Shown piece after piece: positions 41,263 through 52,889 of a stretch of DNA of 64,000 nucleotides; position 1 is the first letter of the stretch, and each line of letters begins with the position of its first letter. The stretch lies in the NCBI GenBank assembly GCA_024516155.1, contig JAJJXM010000093.1:88411-152410 (forward strand), read 5' to 3'. Both the position numbers and the translations under genes were made by a program. The notes below the pieces were generated by a model. That model ran no database searches, was not told the DNA's origin, and saw nothing but the letters and a program-made list of their open reading frames with translations. The DNA is from Pyronema omphalodes. Taxonomy: Eukaryota; Ascomycota; Pezizomycetes; Pezizales; Pyronemataceae.

Positions 41263-42620
41263 TGTGAACCTGGGTATTGAGGCTTTCAATACAGAGGTTT
41301 GTCCGATCAGTTAACGCTTCGTTCGCAAGATAGATAACTAATAGATTTCCCAAGAGCTAGGAAGTTCAACTAATCGATCACAGGCCGAATAAACTTAAGG
41401 GTCTCGTCCCGAGGTATTTGGTGTAGAATAGTAATGTCGTAACAAGAGATCAAGTTGCTGATGCCAGAGGAGACGGTGGGACGACTTAGGGTCTTTTATA
41501 GACTTTCGTCTACAAGTTCGCCCAGACTTCCCAAGGGAACCAACTTCCAAACTAAGCTTAGGAGATAAGACGTGAGTCAATCCTGTGACAAATCTGCTGA
41601 TGGCTCGCACCATGCTGCATGCGCAATTATATTAATTGCTCACTTGCATGATGACCTTCGTGTCAGATCAATCCTTGACATTCCTCGCCGTGCTACCACA
41701 CCTTCCAAACAGGTATTGGGGTTAAGCGCCTAGTAGAGGGTTACTCCACTTGAGCGCATAATGCAGTGACTCCTCTGATAATGACATGTGAGTCATATAT
41801 CTTATGAGTCGTTTTGATCATAGATCTCCCTAGAGGATCTCGATTGCAAGTGAAGGAATCTGACATCATAAGGCAGACTATGCCTTACCGGCGCGCACTG
41901 CCCCTTCACATTCCTGTGTGATGTCATAACAGCCTCACCTGCGCGCACTTGCGCGCAGCCACACCCTGGTGTGTACGCAAACGCCGTCTTATCTTGCAGT
42001 TGGTAGTCAATGGCCTAAGGTCGCGTCATATCAGTTCCATCCAACAGTTTCCCTGAGTGGTGTTCCTTGCTGCAGGACGTCGTCTCATGCCAACGCAATC
42101 TTGACCCTTGTCCTGAGCTCCACTCCTGTTGGCTGACTAGACTCTGCCTAGTTCCCTGGCCGACTATCCGCCTAACTCAGACTTCCGATGATCCCATTCG
42201 TCTGCCTTGCATCCTCATGAGAATCCCCTTCTCTTGCAAGCCCTCTGGTAGCCGTGCTTGGTGGAACACAACCTCAAGTATAAGGAGGTGTGCCTTCCCC
42301 GTCGTCTTCTGTCTCCATCAGCGTCGTCTGTAGTTTTCTCATGGGTAAGTCGACACCCATGAGGTAAGTTGTTACTCGTTCCCATCCATCTTCGATCCTC
42401 CCAAACTGACAGTGAATAACAGGTAGCGACGCCTCGGGCCGGGATCCTCGTGAGGTCCTTTCGGAAAGTCACGAATCACGTGACGTGGCTAGCTGGAGCT
42501 CCTCAGGGGGTTCCGGCCCGGGATACTAACCTTATTATTCATTCTCCTGTCGAGTTTGCCATGTTCTCTAAATGTTATACATGTTACCTATTCTATACTC
42601 ACAAATTATAGGGTGTGACA
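41263..42620 (-). repeat. Gyp-1 3' LTR (1,358 bp)
   Basis: On the minus strand TGTCACACCC (42620) to GGTTCACA (41263). Over most of its length it is almost identical to 55306-56661, but the terminal about 110 bp (41263-41370) differ markedly and match 5057-5174 better. The LINE-N target site here has the variant GAAGTTCAACTAATC (about 41362-41376) and is empty. Confidence 0.9.
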
Positions 42621-42637
42621 CCACCTCCCCCCTGTTC
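42621..42637 (-). promoter_or_regulatory. Gyp-1 polypurine tract
   Basis: Minus strand GAACAGGGGGGAGGTGG lies directly before the 3' LTR, the expected place of the plus-strand primer of reverse transcription. The rest of 42638-42790 shows nothing. Confidence 0.75.
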
Positions 42638-42790
42638 AAGCTTCGTCCCGAAGCAAGTGGTTCATCATTCTGTGATCGCACCTCGCCGCAGCCAAGTGAT
42701 TAAGTGATCATATATGGATGTAGTCCTCCAGCCCCTACATCCTACTACCAACTCGACCTAATGAAAACCTGGTGGGAAAAACATTAAGCC

Positions 42791-44690
42791 TTAATCCTTG
42801 AGTCGGTAGTCCCTCGGAGAATCAGGGTACTTGAGATGAAAATCTCGTAACTTCTCCTGACCTCCTACTGAAAAGTTGTCGAATGATTCTGCCGTCCAGT
42901 CCTTTTTATTAGGCCAACCTAGCCATTTAACAAGGTATAAGATTCGATTGCCAGATTTGTAGCTGCTCATTTTTTCATCGTTATCATATTCCTCGCTTCC
43001 CTCAACGTCGTCTGCTTCCCGTAAAATTTTGTTTGTATCAGGTGGAGCCCGAGTTCCTGCTCTAAAGGGCTCAAGTAAAGAGGTGTGAAAGACGTTGTGT
43101 ATCTTCCATTTTCGTGGGAGCGTAAGTCGTACCGCTGTTGGGGAGATGACGTTTTCGACTTGGAAGGGACCATGTAGTTTATGGTCTAACTTCCTTGATG
43201 GGCGTCTTGTTCGTATGTTGCGTCCATCTAACATAACCAAGTCTCCTACTTGGTATTCTGGTGCCTCCTGTCGTTTCTGGTCTGCATAATGTTTCATTCT
43301 TTCTTGTGTTTTTTGAAGGGCTAACTTGGCTCCTTCATGAATCGTATGCATCCAGTGGGCGTAGGCTTTGCTGGCTGGGTTGCGCACAGCAGTTGCTGAA
43401 GGGTTGCTCGTATTTGGGTGGAACCCATAGTTAGCGTAAAAGGGTGACAGACCAGTTGCGCTTGTGACTGAGCTATTGTATGCGAACTCAGCCATAGGTA
43501 AGAGATCAGCCCAGTCGTCCATTTCGTGGTTAACAAAAGAGCGGAGGTAAGCTTCAATTGTTTGGTTGAGCCGTTCCGTTTGTCCATCTTTTTGTGGGTG
43601 GAAGGCTGTTGACATTCTTGGTTTTATTCCTAACGTTCCAAGAAATGCTTTCCAGGTGGTGCTTGTGAACCTGGAGTCTCTGTCCGACACTATGTCCTTG
43701 GGTAAGCCGTGCAACTTCCAAATTTCCTTTGCGAAAATCCTGACAAGGTCTGCAGTTGTCTTGCCATCTTTCTGTAGGGGAATGAAGTGCGCCATTTTAG
43801 TAAATCGATCAACTATAACCCATAGTTGATCACACCCATTTGATTCTGGTAGGTCGGTGATGAAATCCATAGCAATAGACTGCCATGGGGCATATGTTAA
43901 TTCCAAAGGTTGCAACATCCCATACTTAAGGTGCCTAGCCGTCTTGTCCTTCTGACATTCCAAACAGCTTTGTATATATTCAATTATTTGTTCATCCATC
44001 TTCGGCCACCAAAAGTTTCTTCTTATTAATTCAATGGTCTTGTCCTGCCCAAAGTGTCCTGCAATTTTCGAGTTGTGCTCCGATTCCAGGACCATGTTGA
44101 CTAAATCCTTTGGCACCCATAACTTCTCTTTCCGATAGATTATGCCATCTTCTATCGTTAGTGGATCCTTTATTTTGTTTGCTGCTTTTTTATAATTTTC
44201 GTCCAGTTCTCCAGCTTCTTTAACCATCTTCAAAAATTCGCCAGACCATTTAACAGAAGGAATACAATTGAGCCGTGCTGAAGAAACCATGAATGAAGTT
44301 CCTTCTCCTCCACTGCTGATTGCTGAAATCGATGCAAAATGTTCTTTGTGAAGGATAGTCGTAATCGGCTGATCCTCACCTCCCCCCTTTTCAGGGCGGA
44401 ACTCCGGACGCCTTGACAATGCATCTGGCTTCCCATTCTTACTTCCAGGTCTGTAAAAAATCTTAAAGTCAATACCAGCAAGTTCTTGAGCCCACCTTGC
44501 TTGGCGACGATTGAGTACTTTTGTTGTGGTGAAGTACTCCAAATTTTGATGGTCGCTGAATACCTGAACTGTGTGCATTGCTCCCTCCAAGTATCTTCTC
44601 CATATCTTGAACGAATCCACGATAGCCAAAAGCTCTTTATCATGGATTTCGTAGTTGATTTCTGCCGGAGTAAATTTCCTGGAGTGAAAG
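42791..44690 (-). CDS. Gyp-1 pol, C-terminal part: RNase H end, integrase, chromodomain
   Basis: Open frame from 44690 to the stop at 42791. It opens with the RNase H stretch LLAIVDSFKIWRRYL and VFSDHQNLEYF. Integrase: GHFGQDKTIELI and CLECQKDK zinc region, MDFITDLPES, VSDRDSRFTS and DGQTERLNQ (D-D-E), then MLDGRNIRTRRPSRKLDHKL and HNVFHTSLLEPF. C-terminal chromodomain: RILYLVKWLGWPNKKDWTAESFDNF. A 1-nt deletion at about 44690 separates it from the RT part; otherwise pol is intact. Confidence 0.9.
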
Positions 44691-46389
44691 CAATAGGGTG
44701 CAGCTTTCCGTCCTCTCCTTTCTGAGAAAGGACTGCGCCTAAGGCAAAGTCAGAAGCATCAGTTTCAACAATGCAAACCTTTTTAGGATCAAAATGACCC
44801 AATATTGGTGCCTTCGTAAACCTCTGCTTCAACTCATCAAATGCCAATTCCATGGCTACAGTCCATTCCCACTTCTTTGGATCGCCCTTGGTAGATTCAG
44901 TAAGAGGACGACAAATTCTTGAAAAGTCCTTTATGAATCGGCGATAGAAGTTCGCAAATCCAAGAAAGCCTTGTGTCTCTTTCAAGGATCTAGGAGGTTC
45001 CCAAACCAGGACGGTTTCCACTTTATCCTTTGCCATCTCAATTCCCTTTTCGCTTATAATATACCCCAAAAATTCCACTTTGTTTGTCCCCCAAACACAT
45101 TTTTCCGGAGATATTACCAGCCCATTTTCTTCCAGTCTTTTTAAGACTTCCTTAACCAATTCATCATGTTCCTCCTCCGTTTCCGCGTAAATCAGAACAT
45201 CATCAATATAAGCAATCACTCCCTGATCCAACATGTCCCTAAAGATATGATTCATCATATCCTGGAATGTGGCCGGTGCATTGCTTAATCCAAAGGGCAT
45301 AACCAAAAACTCATAAAGCCCATACCTGCATCTGAAGGCTGTTTTCCAGTCATCGCCTTCTTTGATCCTAATCAAATGATAACCGTTCTTCAAATCCATT
45401 TTCGTGAAGAACCTAGCTCCTCTTACTCTGTCTTGTAATTCAGACATAAGAGGGAGGGGGTAGCGATTTGCTATTGTTATTTTATTAATCCCCCTATAGT
45501 CAACACAAAGTCGTAGACCTCGCCCATGGGGTTTTGGCACAAAGAGAATGGGTGCTGCGGCAGGAGATTTTGATGGTCTAATCTTGCCTGTCCTTAGCAT
45601 TTCTTTTAGCCATTCTCTGAGTGTCTCCAGTTCGACTTCATTAAGCGCATAGACTGGTCCCCAAGGAGGAGTCTCTCCTTCCTTTAAGTCTATGGCATGG
45701 TCGTAAGACTTGTGTTCTGGAAGCTTGTCTGCTGCTTCCTTGGTCATGATATTGATCCACTTACGGAATTTCTCAGGGACTTGTTGAAGTGCCTCTGATA
45801 ATTCCTCCTTAGTGGCAACAGCTGAAATATGGCCTATTACTGAGGCCTCAGGATGGTCCAGCACTCGGTGGTCGACCTTGAGAGAAAATGTACTGGCCTG
45901 AGCTTTAGTACAATTTTCAGTGCAACGTGGTGTTGTGAAGGAGATGTTATTGCTGTCTCCCCACATGTTGCAAGGTTGATGTTTTGCCATCCACCAGTAA
46001 GGTAAGATGACGTCGCAGTCGCTGTCAAGAGGGGCGACTTCGAAGGATTCTGCGGCGAAGTGCTGTTTGTGCTGCAGCATAAAAGGAACTGTAAAGAATT
46101 CTCCAGCTCCAGCAACTACCTCATTATTGAAGTTGCGTATTTGAAGAGGCTGGTCTCTCTTCACAGTAGGAATTTTGTAAGTTTGGACAAAACCTTTGTC
46201 CAGTAAAGCTGAGGTGGAGCCTGTATCAAGTAGGACTCGCACCGTCCGAAATTTGTTCTTTGACCAATTCAACACCATGTTGATTATTGGCCTTTTTCCG
46301 TGATAAGGTGGAACCAAGGCTTCCTTTGTTATTCCCTTGGAAGAGGTTCCATTGTCGGTTCGTCGATTTTTTGTCTTGATCGACCCCAA
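44690..46389 (-). CDS. Gyp-1 pol, N-terminal part: protease, RT, RNase H start
   Basis: Protease VLLDTGSTSALLDKG near residue 55. [74 protein letters not shown] (catalytic YIDD), EFLGYIISEKGIEM, GFANFYRRFIKDFS. RNase H start: IVETDASDFALGAVLSQ. The correct frame is lost after LHPIAF (about 44690). There is no ATG at the frame start, as usual for pol fused to or frameshifted from gag. Confidence 0.9.
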
Positions 46390-46484
46390 GTTGTCTGTTG
46401 ATTTTCTTTTTGTTCCACAACATATAATATTTCCTGCGTCAGATGTACATTCCTCCTCCTCAGGTGACGCAACCCTAGAGGATC

Positions 46485-48682
46485 TTAAAAATCCGACTCC
46501 TCATCATTTTGCTCAATCTCCCAAATTCTGGGCTGAGCGTCTTGCATTATTTCATCGTCATCATCCTGCCGTACCGCAGCAGTCTTGGTCTTTTTTGTTT
46601 CCTTGGGCTTCACCTGCCCTTTATTTCCTTCATCGTCATCGTCTCTCTTCCTCTTGCCAGAGGAAGCAACCTTTCCTTCGCCAGAGAGCTCTGTTCCTCC
46701 AACTGTCTTCTTTGCGTAACAATCAAACATTTTGTGCCCAGATCGTCCGCATCTCCAACAGTCAGCCTTATCCTTTTTATGTTTGTCGATTTCGCTCTGA
46801 GGAACATTGTTCAGAGCCTCTCTTCCCGATCCAAAAATGGACTTCTTGTCCTTCTTTCCGGTGAAACCTTTTTTCTCCTTCTTGTCCTTGAATTTATCTT
46901 TGTGCTGCACCTCCTTAGGGCGCACAGTCTCTTTATGTTTTCCCTTGTCCTTATGACGGTCCTCCCGTACTTCCAAAGACTTCTTTTTATGACCCTTCAA
47001 TTCTTCATCCAAATTTTCAACAACGTGAGCAGCTTCTTTGACTGCATCAATCATTTCTTCGTCGTCAGTTGGGATCCCCCCAAACCTTTGATATACCATC
47101 TTTTTAATGGCCGGTGTCATGGCCTCCCAAATTACATTCCTGTACATCGGCCCAATTGCCCCAACGCGCATATTGAGATCCTCCAACTTTGTAATGTAAT
47201 CATCAATGTCTCCCTCATACTGGAGCTCTGTAATCCTTTTAACATCCTTCTGGGCTTCCCGCTTATCCTCGAACCTTGTTTCAATAGAGCTTGAGAATGC
47301 TTGCCATGTGTCTTTGAGTCCTTGCCTTTGAATCGATTTTCGCCGTTCCTGGTGCCAACTGAGAGCTTTGTGAGTAAGCAAGCTCCCAACCCATTTTACC
47401 TGGTCATCCTCGCCGGGAACGCCTTGGCGTATGTTGCAATATAGTCTTGAACAGACATCCACCAAGCCCTAAATACATTCTTGTCTTTCCCGGAAAAATA
47501 TTGTGGAGCCTTCATCTCAGGCATTTTGGGTCTCCTTGGTTCGTTGACCCCAGATCGCTGCAATTTGTTGACAAGTGATTCCAAAAATGCTTCCGTTGCA
47601 TTTTTGCTTCAGGCTTCCTTTTGTTGAGCCTTTTGTTTGCGCTCCTGGCGCTTTCTCTCCAACGCTTTTCTGATGTATGAATCATCTGAGTCTTCGCCGT
47701 CCGAACGATCAGATGGTGGTGGTGGAGGTGGTGGGAGTCCTCCTCCTGGTGGTTTACTGCCCCTACCACCATTTCTGCCGTTGTCTGCAGGGATTCCATC
47801 CTCTGATGGAGGCAAGGGGACTTCATGGTGCTCTTCCGAGTGAGGGAGGTCTAGGGAGTCATCTCCTCATGCATAGCCTCAGGTTAAGACTTAGCATCGA
47901 ATTGCTCCTTCTCTGGATCTTTAGACATAACAAGGCCAATGACCTTGTTTACCAACTTCCATCTTTTCCTCCTCTCTCTGTTCCTCATAATCCAGCAGAC
48001 GTTGCTGGTGCACCTCTTCAGCTCTAGACAGAGCTGCAATCCGTCTATCCTCTTGCTCATCATCCTGCTCTCCGAATGGCAGTCTTGTGTATTTTTCTGA
48101 AAGGCCCATTCCTCGATTTCCTTGTTGATCTGTAGTTGCCTCTGGGCAAAGGCTTCGAGGATGGCATTGGTTCGTCTGAATGCCGTGGCTGAGTCTTTCT
48201 GCAGCCGCTTGATTGGCTGCCTCTTTGGTTTTAGTGTCCGTGGCAAGTTCGCCAATTGTCCTCCAAACTTGGCCGGCAAAGTCGTTGCTGGCCTGAACGA
48301 GTCTGGTAACGGTTTGAAGGTTGACCTCCTGGTCAAGGTTCCCCTTCTCTGCTAGGATGTCGTATGCCTTCTGCATCCCCTGGGCCATCTCTTGGTAGAG
48401 CCCCTTCATCCGTTGCACCTCCTCGTTCATTGCAGCCCCTGGTCCTGCTGCTTCCATCAATCTCTTAATGTCCTCCTCGGTGGAATCCATCCTTTCCATC
48501 ATTAAAATCACCCATTGTGGTACTTCGCCTAGGTGAAGGGTGGTGCCATGATGAACCCTTGGTTGTCCCACAGACGTGACTTCCTCCCAGGAGCGAGGAC
48601 GGGTGATGCTGACAGTATCAGACATAGGCGCATCAAGTCCATCGTCATGGGTGGCACCGCTGGTGAGTCTGCGTGAGGCCAT
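46485..48682 (-). pseudogene. Gyp-1 gag, frameshifted
   Basis: ATG at 48682 (MASRRLTSGATHDDG). N-terminal helical part with Glu/Gln-rich coiled coil, then an Asp/Ser/Pro-rich stretch (47609-47815), the capsid-like core (APQYFSGKDKNVFRAWW, WVGSLLTHKALSWHQ, TRFEDKREAQKDV) and zinc knuckle CWRCGRSGHKMFDC near 46720-46765, ending EESDF at 46485. The frame changes at about 48195, 48090 and 47420, and stops lie around 47830-47920. Not functional as it stands. Confidence 0.8.
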
Positions 48683-48803
48683 TGTAGATTGAGGTTTTTC
48701 TTTGTTATTCTTTGGAGGAGTGTTGGTGTTTCTTGCCCTAGAAGAGGGTCTTCCGTATTCGTGTCGAAAAGTAAACTTAGTAGCTTGAGCCTTAAGTTTA
48801 TAG

Positions 48804-48920
48804 TGTGAACCTGGCTATTGAGGCTTTCAATAGAGAGGCTTATTCGATCAGTCGGTTCTTCGTTTCGAAAGGATATTCAACTAATAGATTTTCTCAAGAA
48901 GCCTAGGAAGTAAACTAATC
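48804..48920 (-). repeat. Gyp-1 5' LTR edge, interrupted by LINE-N1
   Basis: TGTGAACCTGG on the + strand at 48804, the outer edge of the LTR next to the gag leader (48683-48803, no gene seen). It runs 117 bp to the target sequence GAAGTAAACTAATC (48907-48920), where LINE-N1 begins. The same LTR continues at 54431. Confidence 0.82.
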
Positions 48921-49097
48921 TGATCTTTGTTCTATTGTGACTAGAGCTACATGGCTATCGCACTCCACCTACTTCATACCCTTCTTCCGCCTCATAATAA
49001 CAAGTAACATGACAAAGAAAATACACAAAAGTGAAAATGGTACAAAGCGTGTGTAACTAAGGCAAGTATTTTTATAACATAGGAAAGAAAAGAAATT

Positions 49098-52000
49098 TTA
49101 TCCGTCAAAAGCCGCGTATCCCATAACCGCTACTCCTCCGTCCATCCTTTCCTTGTCGTTATTATCAAGTGGTCTAGCTCTATATCGTATCTCCCTCGAG
49201 TACCCCAAGCCTGTCCGTTTGGCGAACTTCAGTAACGCAGATATGCCGGTCTGGTTGCTGAAGAGTTGTGGTATGGTGAAGTTTGTGGATGTTGCCTGGC
49301 ATAGTTCTTGTCGTGCGGTATGTAGTTTGGGGCAGTCGAGTAGGTAATGTTCCGCGGATATGCAGCCAGATCCGCAGTCGCAGGTGGTTGGTTGTTGTTC
49401 GGGGTGGGGATCAATTGGTGTACGTCCGCATCTGATGCGGAAGAGGGCCCGTGAGGTGCGGAAGGGTAGGTGTTCCAGGTGTTTAGGGTACGACAGCGAA
49501 GGGGGTAGTCCATCCGGGGCGTCTTTTTGCCATTGTTGAAGGAAGTGTTGTCTGATTTGGGCTTTCATCCAAGCATGCGAGGTGATGGCTGCGTTGCAGG
49601 TGTTTTGTGACTGTGCGCCGAGTTTTGCTAAGCTGTCTGCAAGTTCGTTGCCGGTGATGTTTGTGTGTGAGGGGGTCCAGACCGTGGTGAAGGTACATCC
49701 CTTGGCAGCGAGGTGTTGTGCTAGTTGGAGTGTTTCTCGGGCGTACTGGTGGTTGTTGGTATTGTTGCGTAGGGTCTCTATGGGCGCTTGGTTGTCGAGG
49801 CATAGGAATACTTTTGCTGGTTGTTTGTCTAGGAGCATGCGTAAACCTTCCGTTGTGGCGTGTAGTTCTGTGTCGAAGACTTCGCATCGTGTTCCGAGGT
49901 GGCAGTGGTGTGATTGGAGGTGTTGTGGCCCGTTTGTTGTTATTCGGTAGAGGGCTGCCCCGCAACCTGTGCTGTTGTTGTCCAGTTTGGATCCATCGGT
50001 GTAGAGGAGGTATGTGCCGGGTGGTAGTGTGTTCAGCCAGAAGAGGTGGCGGGTGTTGGGTTGGTCTGTCTTGTTCGGGTTTGGTGAGGATGTGGTGGGG
50101 ATGTGGAAGGCTGGGTTTTCTGGGGTGCGGTTCTCGATTGTGCCGACCAGTAGATGTTCAATGTGGCCTCGGAGGTGCGATAGTCCGGGTGAGGTCTTTG
50201 GGCATTTTGGTGTGGGTTTGAGGCCTGCTAATGGGTGGTGAGCGGGTAGGAAGAGGAGTCGTAGCGCATATTTTGCTGAAAGATAATCGAGGTAAATGTG
50301 GAGGGGAGGTAGGTGTGCGCAGATCCGTAGTTTCGTGAGGTTTGTGCTTAGGGTGAGTCCTGTGGCCCAGCGGATAGCGTTATGGTATGTTGCTGTTAGT
50401 GGTCGCAGAGTGGTGTCTTTCCCGGTCCACCAGGCTGGTGAGGCCCACAGCATTTTTGGAAGGAGGAGGGTGAGGATGAGGTGTCGTGCCATATGGGTGT
50501 TCAGTCCGTTTGAGCGATGGCGAAGGTGTAGGAGGGAGCCCAGGGTATTCTTGCCAGCTGCTGCAGCTTGTGTTGTGTGTGGGATCAAGGTGAGTGATTC
50601 GTCAATGTTGACGCCGAGGTATTTGATGCTTCGGGTTGGCGTTATTGTTGTGTCGTTTAGTGTGAGTTGGGGGAGAGTTGTGAGGTCCGTCGCTTTGTGG
50701 TGGCTTGCGCTTGGGACGCAGTGGAGGAGTTCAGTTTTGTCTGGGGAGAAGTTGAGGCCGAGGTGTTTGCCACGTTCTGTGAAGTGCTCAGTTCGTGTTT
50801 TGAGGCGGTCTATCGCGAAGTGTCTGGAGTTTGCTGATTGGAGAAGGCCGGTGTCGTCGACGTATGACGCGGTGAGTTCCTTAGCTGGTTGGTGGTTGAC
50901 TTCGAGCATAGCGTTGGCGTAGATGAGGAAGAGGATAGGTGAGGCGGGTGATCCTTGCGGCAATCCACATCGAAATGGCTTGGGTGTCTCTAGTTGTTGA
51001 TCAAAGGAGAAGGCTAATGTGCGATTGGAGGTGAATGCTTTTGTCCATGCAATGAGGTAGGCAGGCAGGTGACGCTGTCGCATCACCTGGAGGAGGAGTG
51101 TTGGGTTGGTGTTGTTGAAGGCGCCCTCGATGTCATGTGCCAGAAGGGTAGGGCGAGGTGGGTGTTTCATTTTTCCCGTGGTGGGGATCGCGAGGTCGGT
51201 GCTGATGGGCGTGACGATTGCCAGTAGTGCGTCTATTGCAGAGTATTGTTGTCGGGCCCCCATCTGGTGTGGCGATATGGCAAGGCATGCGGAGGCTGAT
51301 TTGGCTAGTCGTAGAGCGGCAATCTTCTCGTATACCTTGGAAATGCATGGTAGGAGGGATATCGGGCGGTATGACTTTGGCGAAGTGTATGTTCTTTTGC
51401 CTGGTTTGGGAATGACTACGCATCGAGCTACCTTCCATTGCTCCGGGAAGGTCTCGTGCCGGAGGAGGGCGTTGAATAGTTTGGCTAGTGCGGAATGTTG
51501 GGCTTGGTGGTATTTGGCGATCAGTTGGTAGGTGATGTTGTCGTGTCCGGGTGCTGATGCATATTTTAATTTTTGTATGACTTGGCTTACTTCGTCGTTG
51601 GTTATGGGGTGGGAGTTGTCAGTTGTGTCGTTGTGTGTTTTGACAAATCGAGGTGGGATGTCAGGAGGCTCATGTGTTTGGTGTGGGAATAGGGAGTTTC
51701 GTAGTATGGTGCATTTTTCTTCGAATGTTTCCTTTCCTTCAAGGGGTGGGAGTGGTCGGTTGTGTGTGTCACCGGCGGTGAGGCAATTCCATACGTCTGT
51801 GGAGGTGGAGTTCTGTAGCCGTGTCACCCAGTATTGTTCTTTGGCGAATTGGACTGCTTGCTTCCATTCGTAGCGCTGGTGTTTGGCTTGCAGCTTGAGG
51901 GTGGGGTTTGTGCGGTCTGAGCGATAGCGTCGTTCCGCGTGTTGTAGTTTCTTTTTCTTTTTGTTGAGGTCTGGATGCCACCATGGCGCGTGCTTTGCTC

Positions 52001-52889
52001 TGGGCTGGACCCATGGTACTGCGGCATCGGTAGCTTTGTGAATGAGGGAGGTGATATCTTCGGCTGCACGGTGGGCAGTCCGTGCGTTTGTGATGTTGTC
52101 GAGTTTGACAGGGTTGTCGATGATCGTTTGGTGATACAATTGCCAGTTGGCTTTGCGCCATGCTCGTTTGGGTGTTTTGTTGGGGATGGTGAGGTTCATG
52201 TGGATAGTGCAGATTGCGTGATCGGAGGTGGAGTCTGGGTTGATTTCGTGGATGAGGATTTTGTCTGTAATGCTACCTGCAGAAAAGCATAGGTCGATGA
52301 CCGACGGTCGCATTCCGTTGCGTGGGTAGTGTGTTGGGATGCCTGGTTCGTTGTGCAGGATGAAGTGATGTTGGTCCATCCAGGTTGCAATTGTATTGGA
52401 GTGATCTCGGTGGCGTCGGAGTTGGTCGTCATCTATGGTAGTAGTGCCCCCCCACCATTCATGGTGGGCGTTCATGTCCCCCATGATGATTGCAGGGATC
52501 TCGGGTCGAAAGGAGGGGAGGAGGTCGGCTAGGGCGTTTGGTTTTCCAGGTGAGTAGAAGTTGTAGATCATTATTGGTTGGTTATTAGGTAGGCAGAGTT
52601 TGGTGCCAAGGAATGAATTCTGGTGGGTGAAGGTGGTGGTTGCATATACCCCTGGTAGTCGGCGTATGTAGGTGGTGCATAGTGGCTTTTCGTCTGTGGG
52701 GGTGAACATATGGAAATCGGGATGTGTTGGCGGGAGTTTGGTGTGTTCGATAGCGGGTTCTTGGAGAAGTATAACGAGTGTTTTTGGGTTAGATGCAAAT
52801 GTTTGTAGTGCTGATGTTGTTGCAGCATGTCCTTTTGCGCAGTTCAGCAGCTGCACACATGCTGTGTCCATTTTTGTTGTGTTATTCAT
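49098..52889 (-). CDS. LINE-N1 ORF2: endonuclease, RT, RNase H (1,263 aa), intact
   Basis: EEP endonuclease (about residues 10-235): VQLLNCAKGH, VILLQEPA, GDMNAHHEWWG, SVIDLCFS, TSDHAIC, all catalytic residues present. RT (about 440-710): GLPQGSPASPILFLIYANAM and catalytic YVDD at about 676-679. RNase H (about 960-1095): YTDGSKLD, FDTELHA, LCLDNQA, TPSHTNITGNELADSLA. C-terminal CDCGSGCISAEHYLLDC zinc-like motif. No stop, no frameshift. ATG overlaps the ORF1 stop as ATGA (52886-52889), fitting stop-start reinitiation. The endonuclease is the likely determinant of the LTR target. Confidence 0.93.
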   Translation of the reverse strand: MNNTTKMDTACVQLLNCAKGHAATTSALQTFASNPKTLVILLQEPAIEHTKLPPTHPDFHMFTPTDEKPLCTTYIRRLPGVYATTTFTHQNSFLGTKLCLPNNQPIMIYNFYSPGKPNALADLLPSFRPEIPAIIMGDMNAHHEWWGGTTTIDDDQLRRHRDHSNTIATWMDQHHFILHNEPGIPTHYPRNGMRPSVIDLCFSAGSITDKILIHEINPDSTSDHAICTIHMNLTIPNKTPKRAWRKANWQLYHQTIIDNPVKLDNITNARTAHRAAEDITSLIHKATDAAVPWVQPRAKHAPWWHPDLNKKKKKLQHAERRYRSDRTNPTLKLQAKHQRYEWKQAVQFAKEQYWVTRLQNSTSTDVWNCLTAGDTHNRPLPPLEGKETFEEKCTILRNSLFPHQTHEPPDIPPRFVKTHNDTTDNSHPITNDEVSQVIQKLKYASAPGHDNITYQLIAKYHQAQHSALAKLFNALLRHETFPEQWKVARCVVIPKPGKRTYTSPKSYRPISLLPCISKVYEKIAALRLAKSASACLAISPHQMGARQQYSAIDALLAIVTPISTDLAIPTTGKMKHPPRPTLLAHDIEGAFNNTNPTLLLQVMRQRHLPAYLIAWTKAFTSNRTLAFSFDQQLETPKPFRCGLPQGSPASPILFLIYANAMLEVNHQPAKELTASYVDDTGLLQSANSRHFAIDRLKTRTEHFTERGKHLGLNFSPDKTELLHCVPSASHHKATDLTTLPQLTLNDTTITPTRSIKYLGVNIDESLTLIPHTTQAAAAGKNTLGSLLHLRHRSNGLNTHMARHLILTLLLPKMLWASPAWWTGKDTTLRPLTATYHNAIRWATGLTLSTNLTKLRICAHLPPLHIYLDYLSAKYALRLLFLPAHHPLAGLKPTPKCPKTSPGLSHLRGHIEHLLVGTIENRTPENPAFHIPTTSSPNPNKTDQPNTRHLFWLNTLPPGTYLLYTDGSKLDNNSTGCGAALYRITTNGPQHLQSHHCHLGTRCEVFDTELHATTEGLRMLLDKQPAKVFLCLDNQAPIETLRNNTNNHQYARETLQLAQHLAAKGCTFTTVWTPSHTNITGNELADSLAKLGAQSQNTCNAAITSHAWMKAQIRQHFLQQWQKDAPDGLPPSLSYPKHLEHLPFRTSRALFRIRCGRTPIDPHPEQQPTTCDCGSGCISAEHYLLDCPKLHTARQELCQATSTNFTIPQLFSNQTGISALLKFAKRTGLGYSREIRYRARPLDNNDKERMDGGVAVMGYAAFDG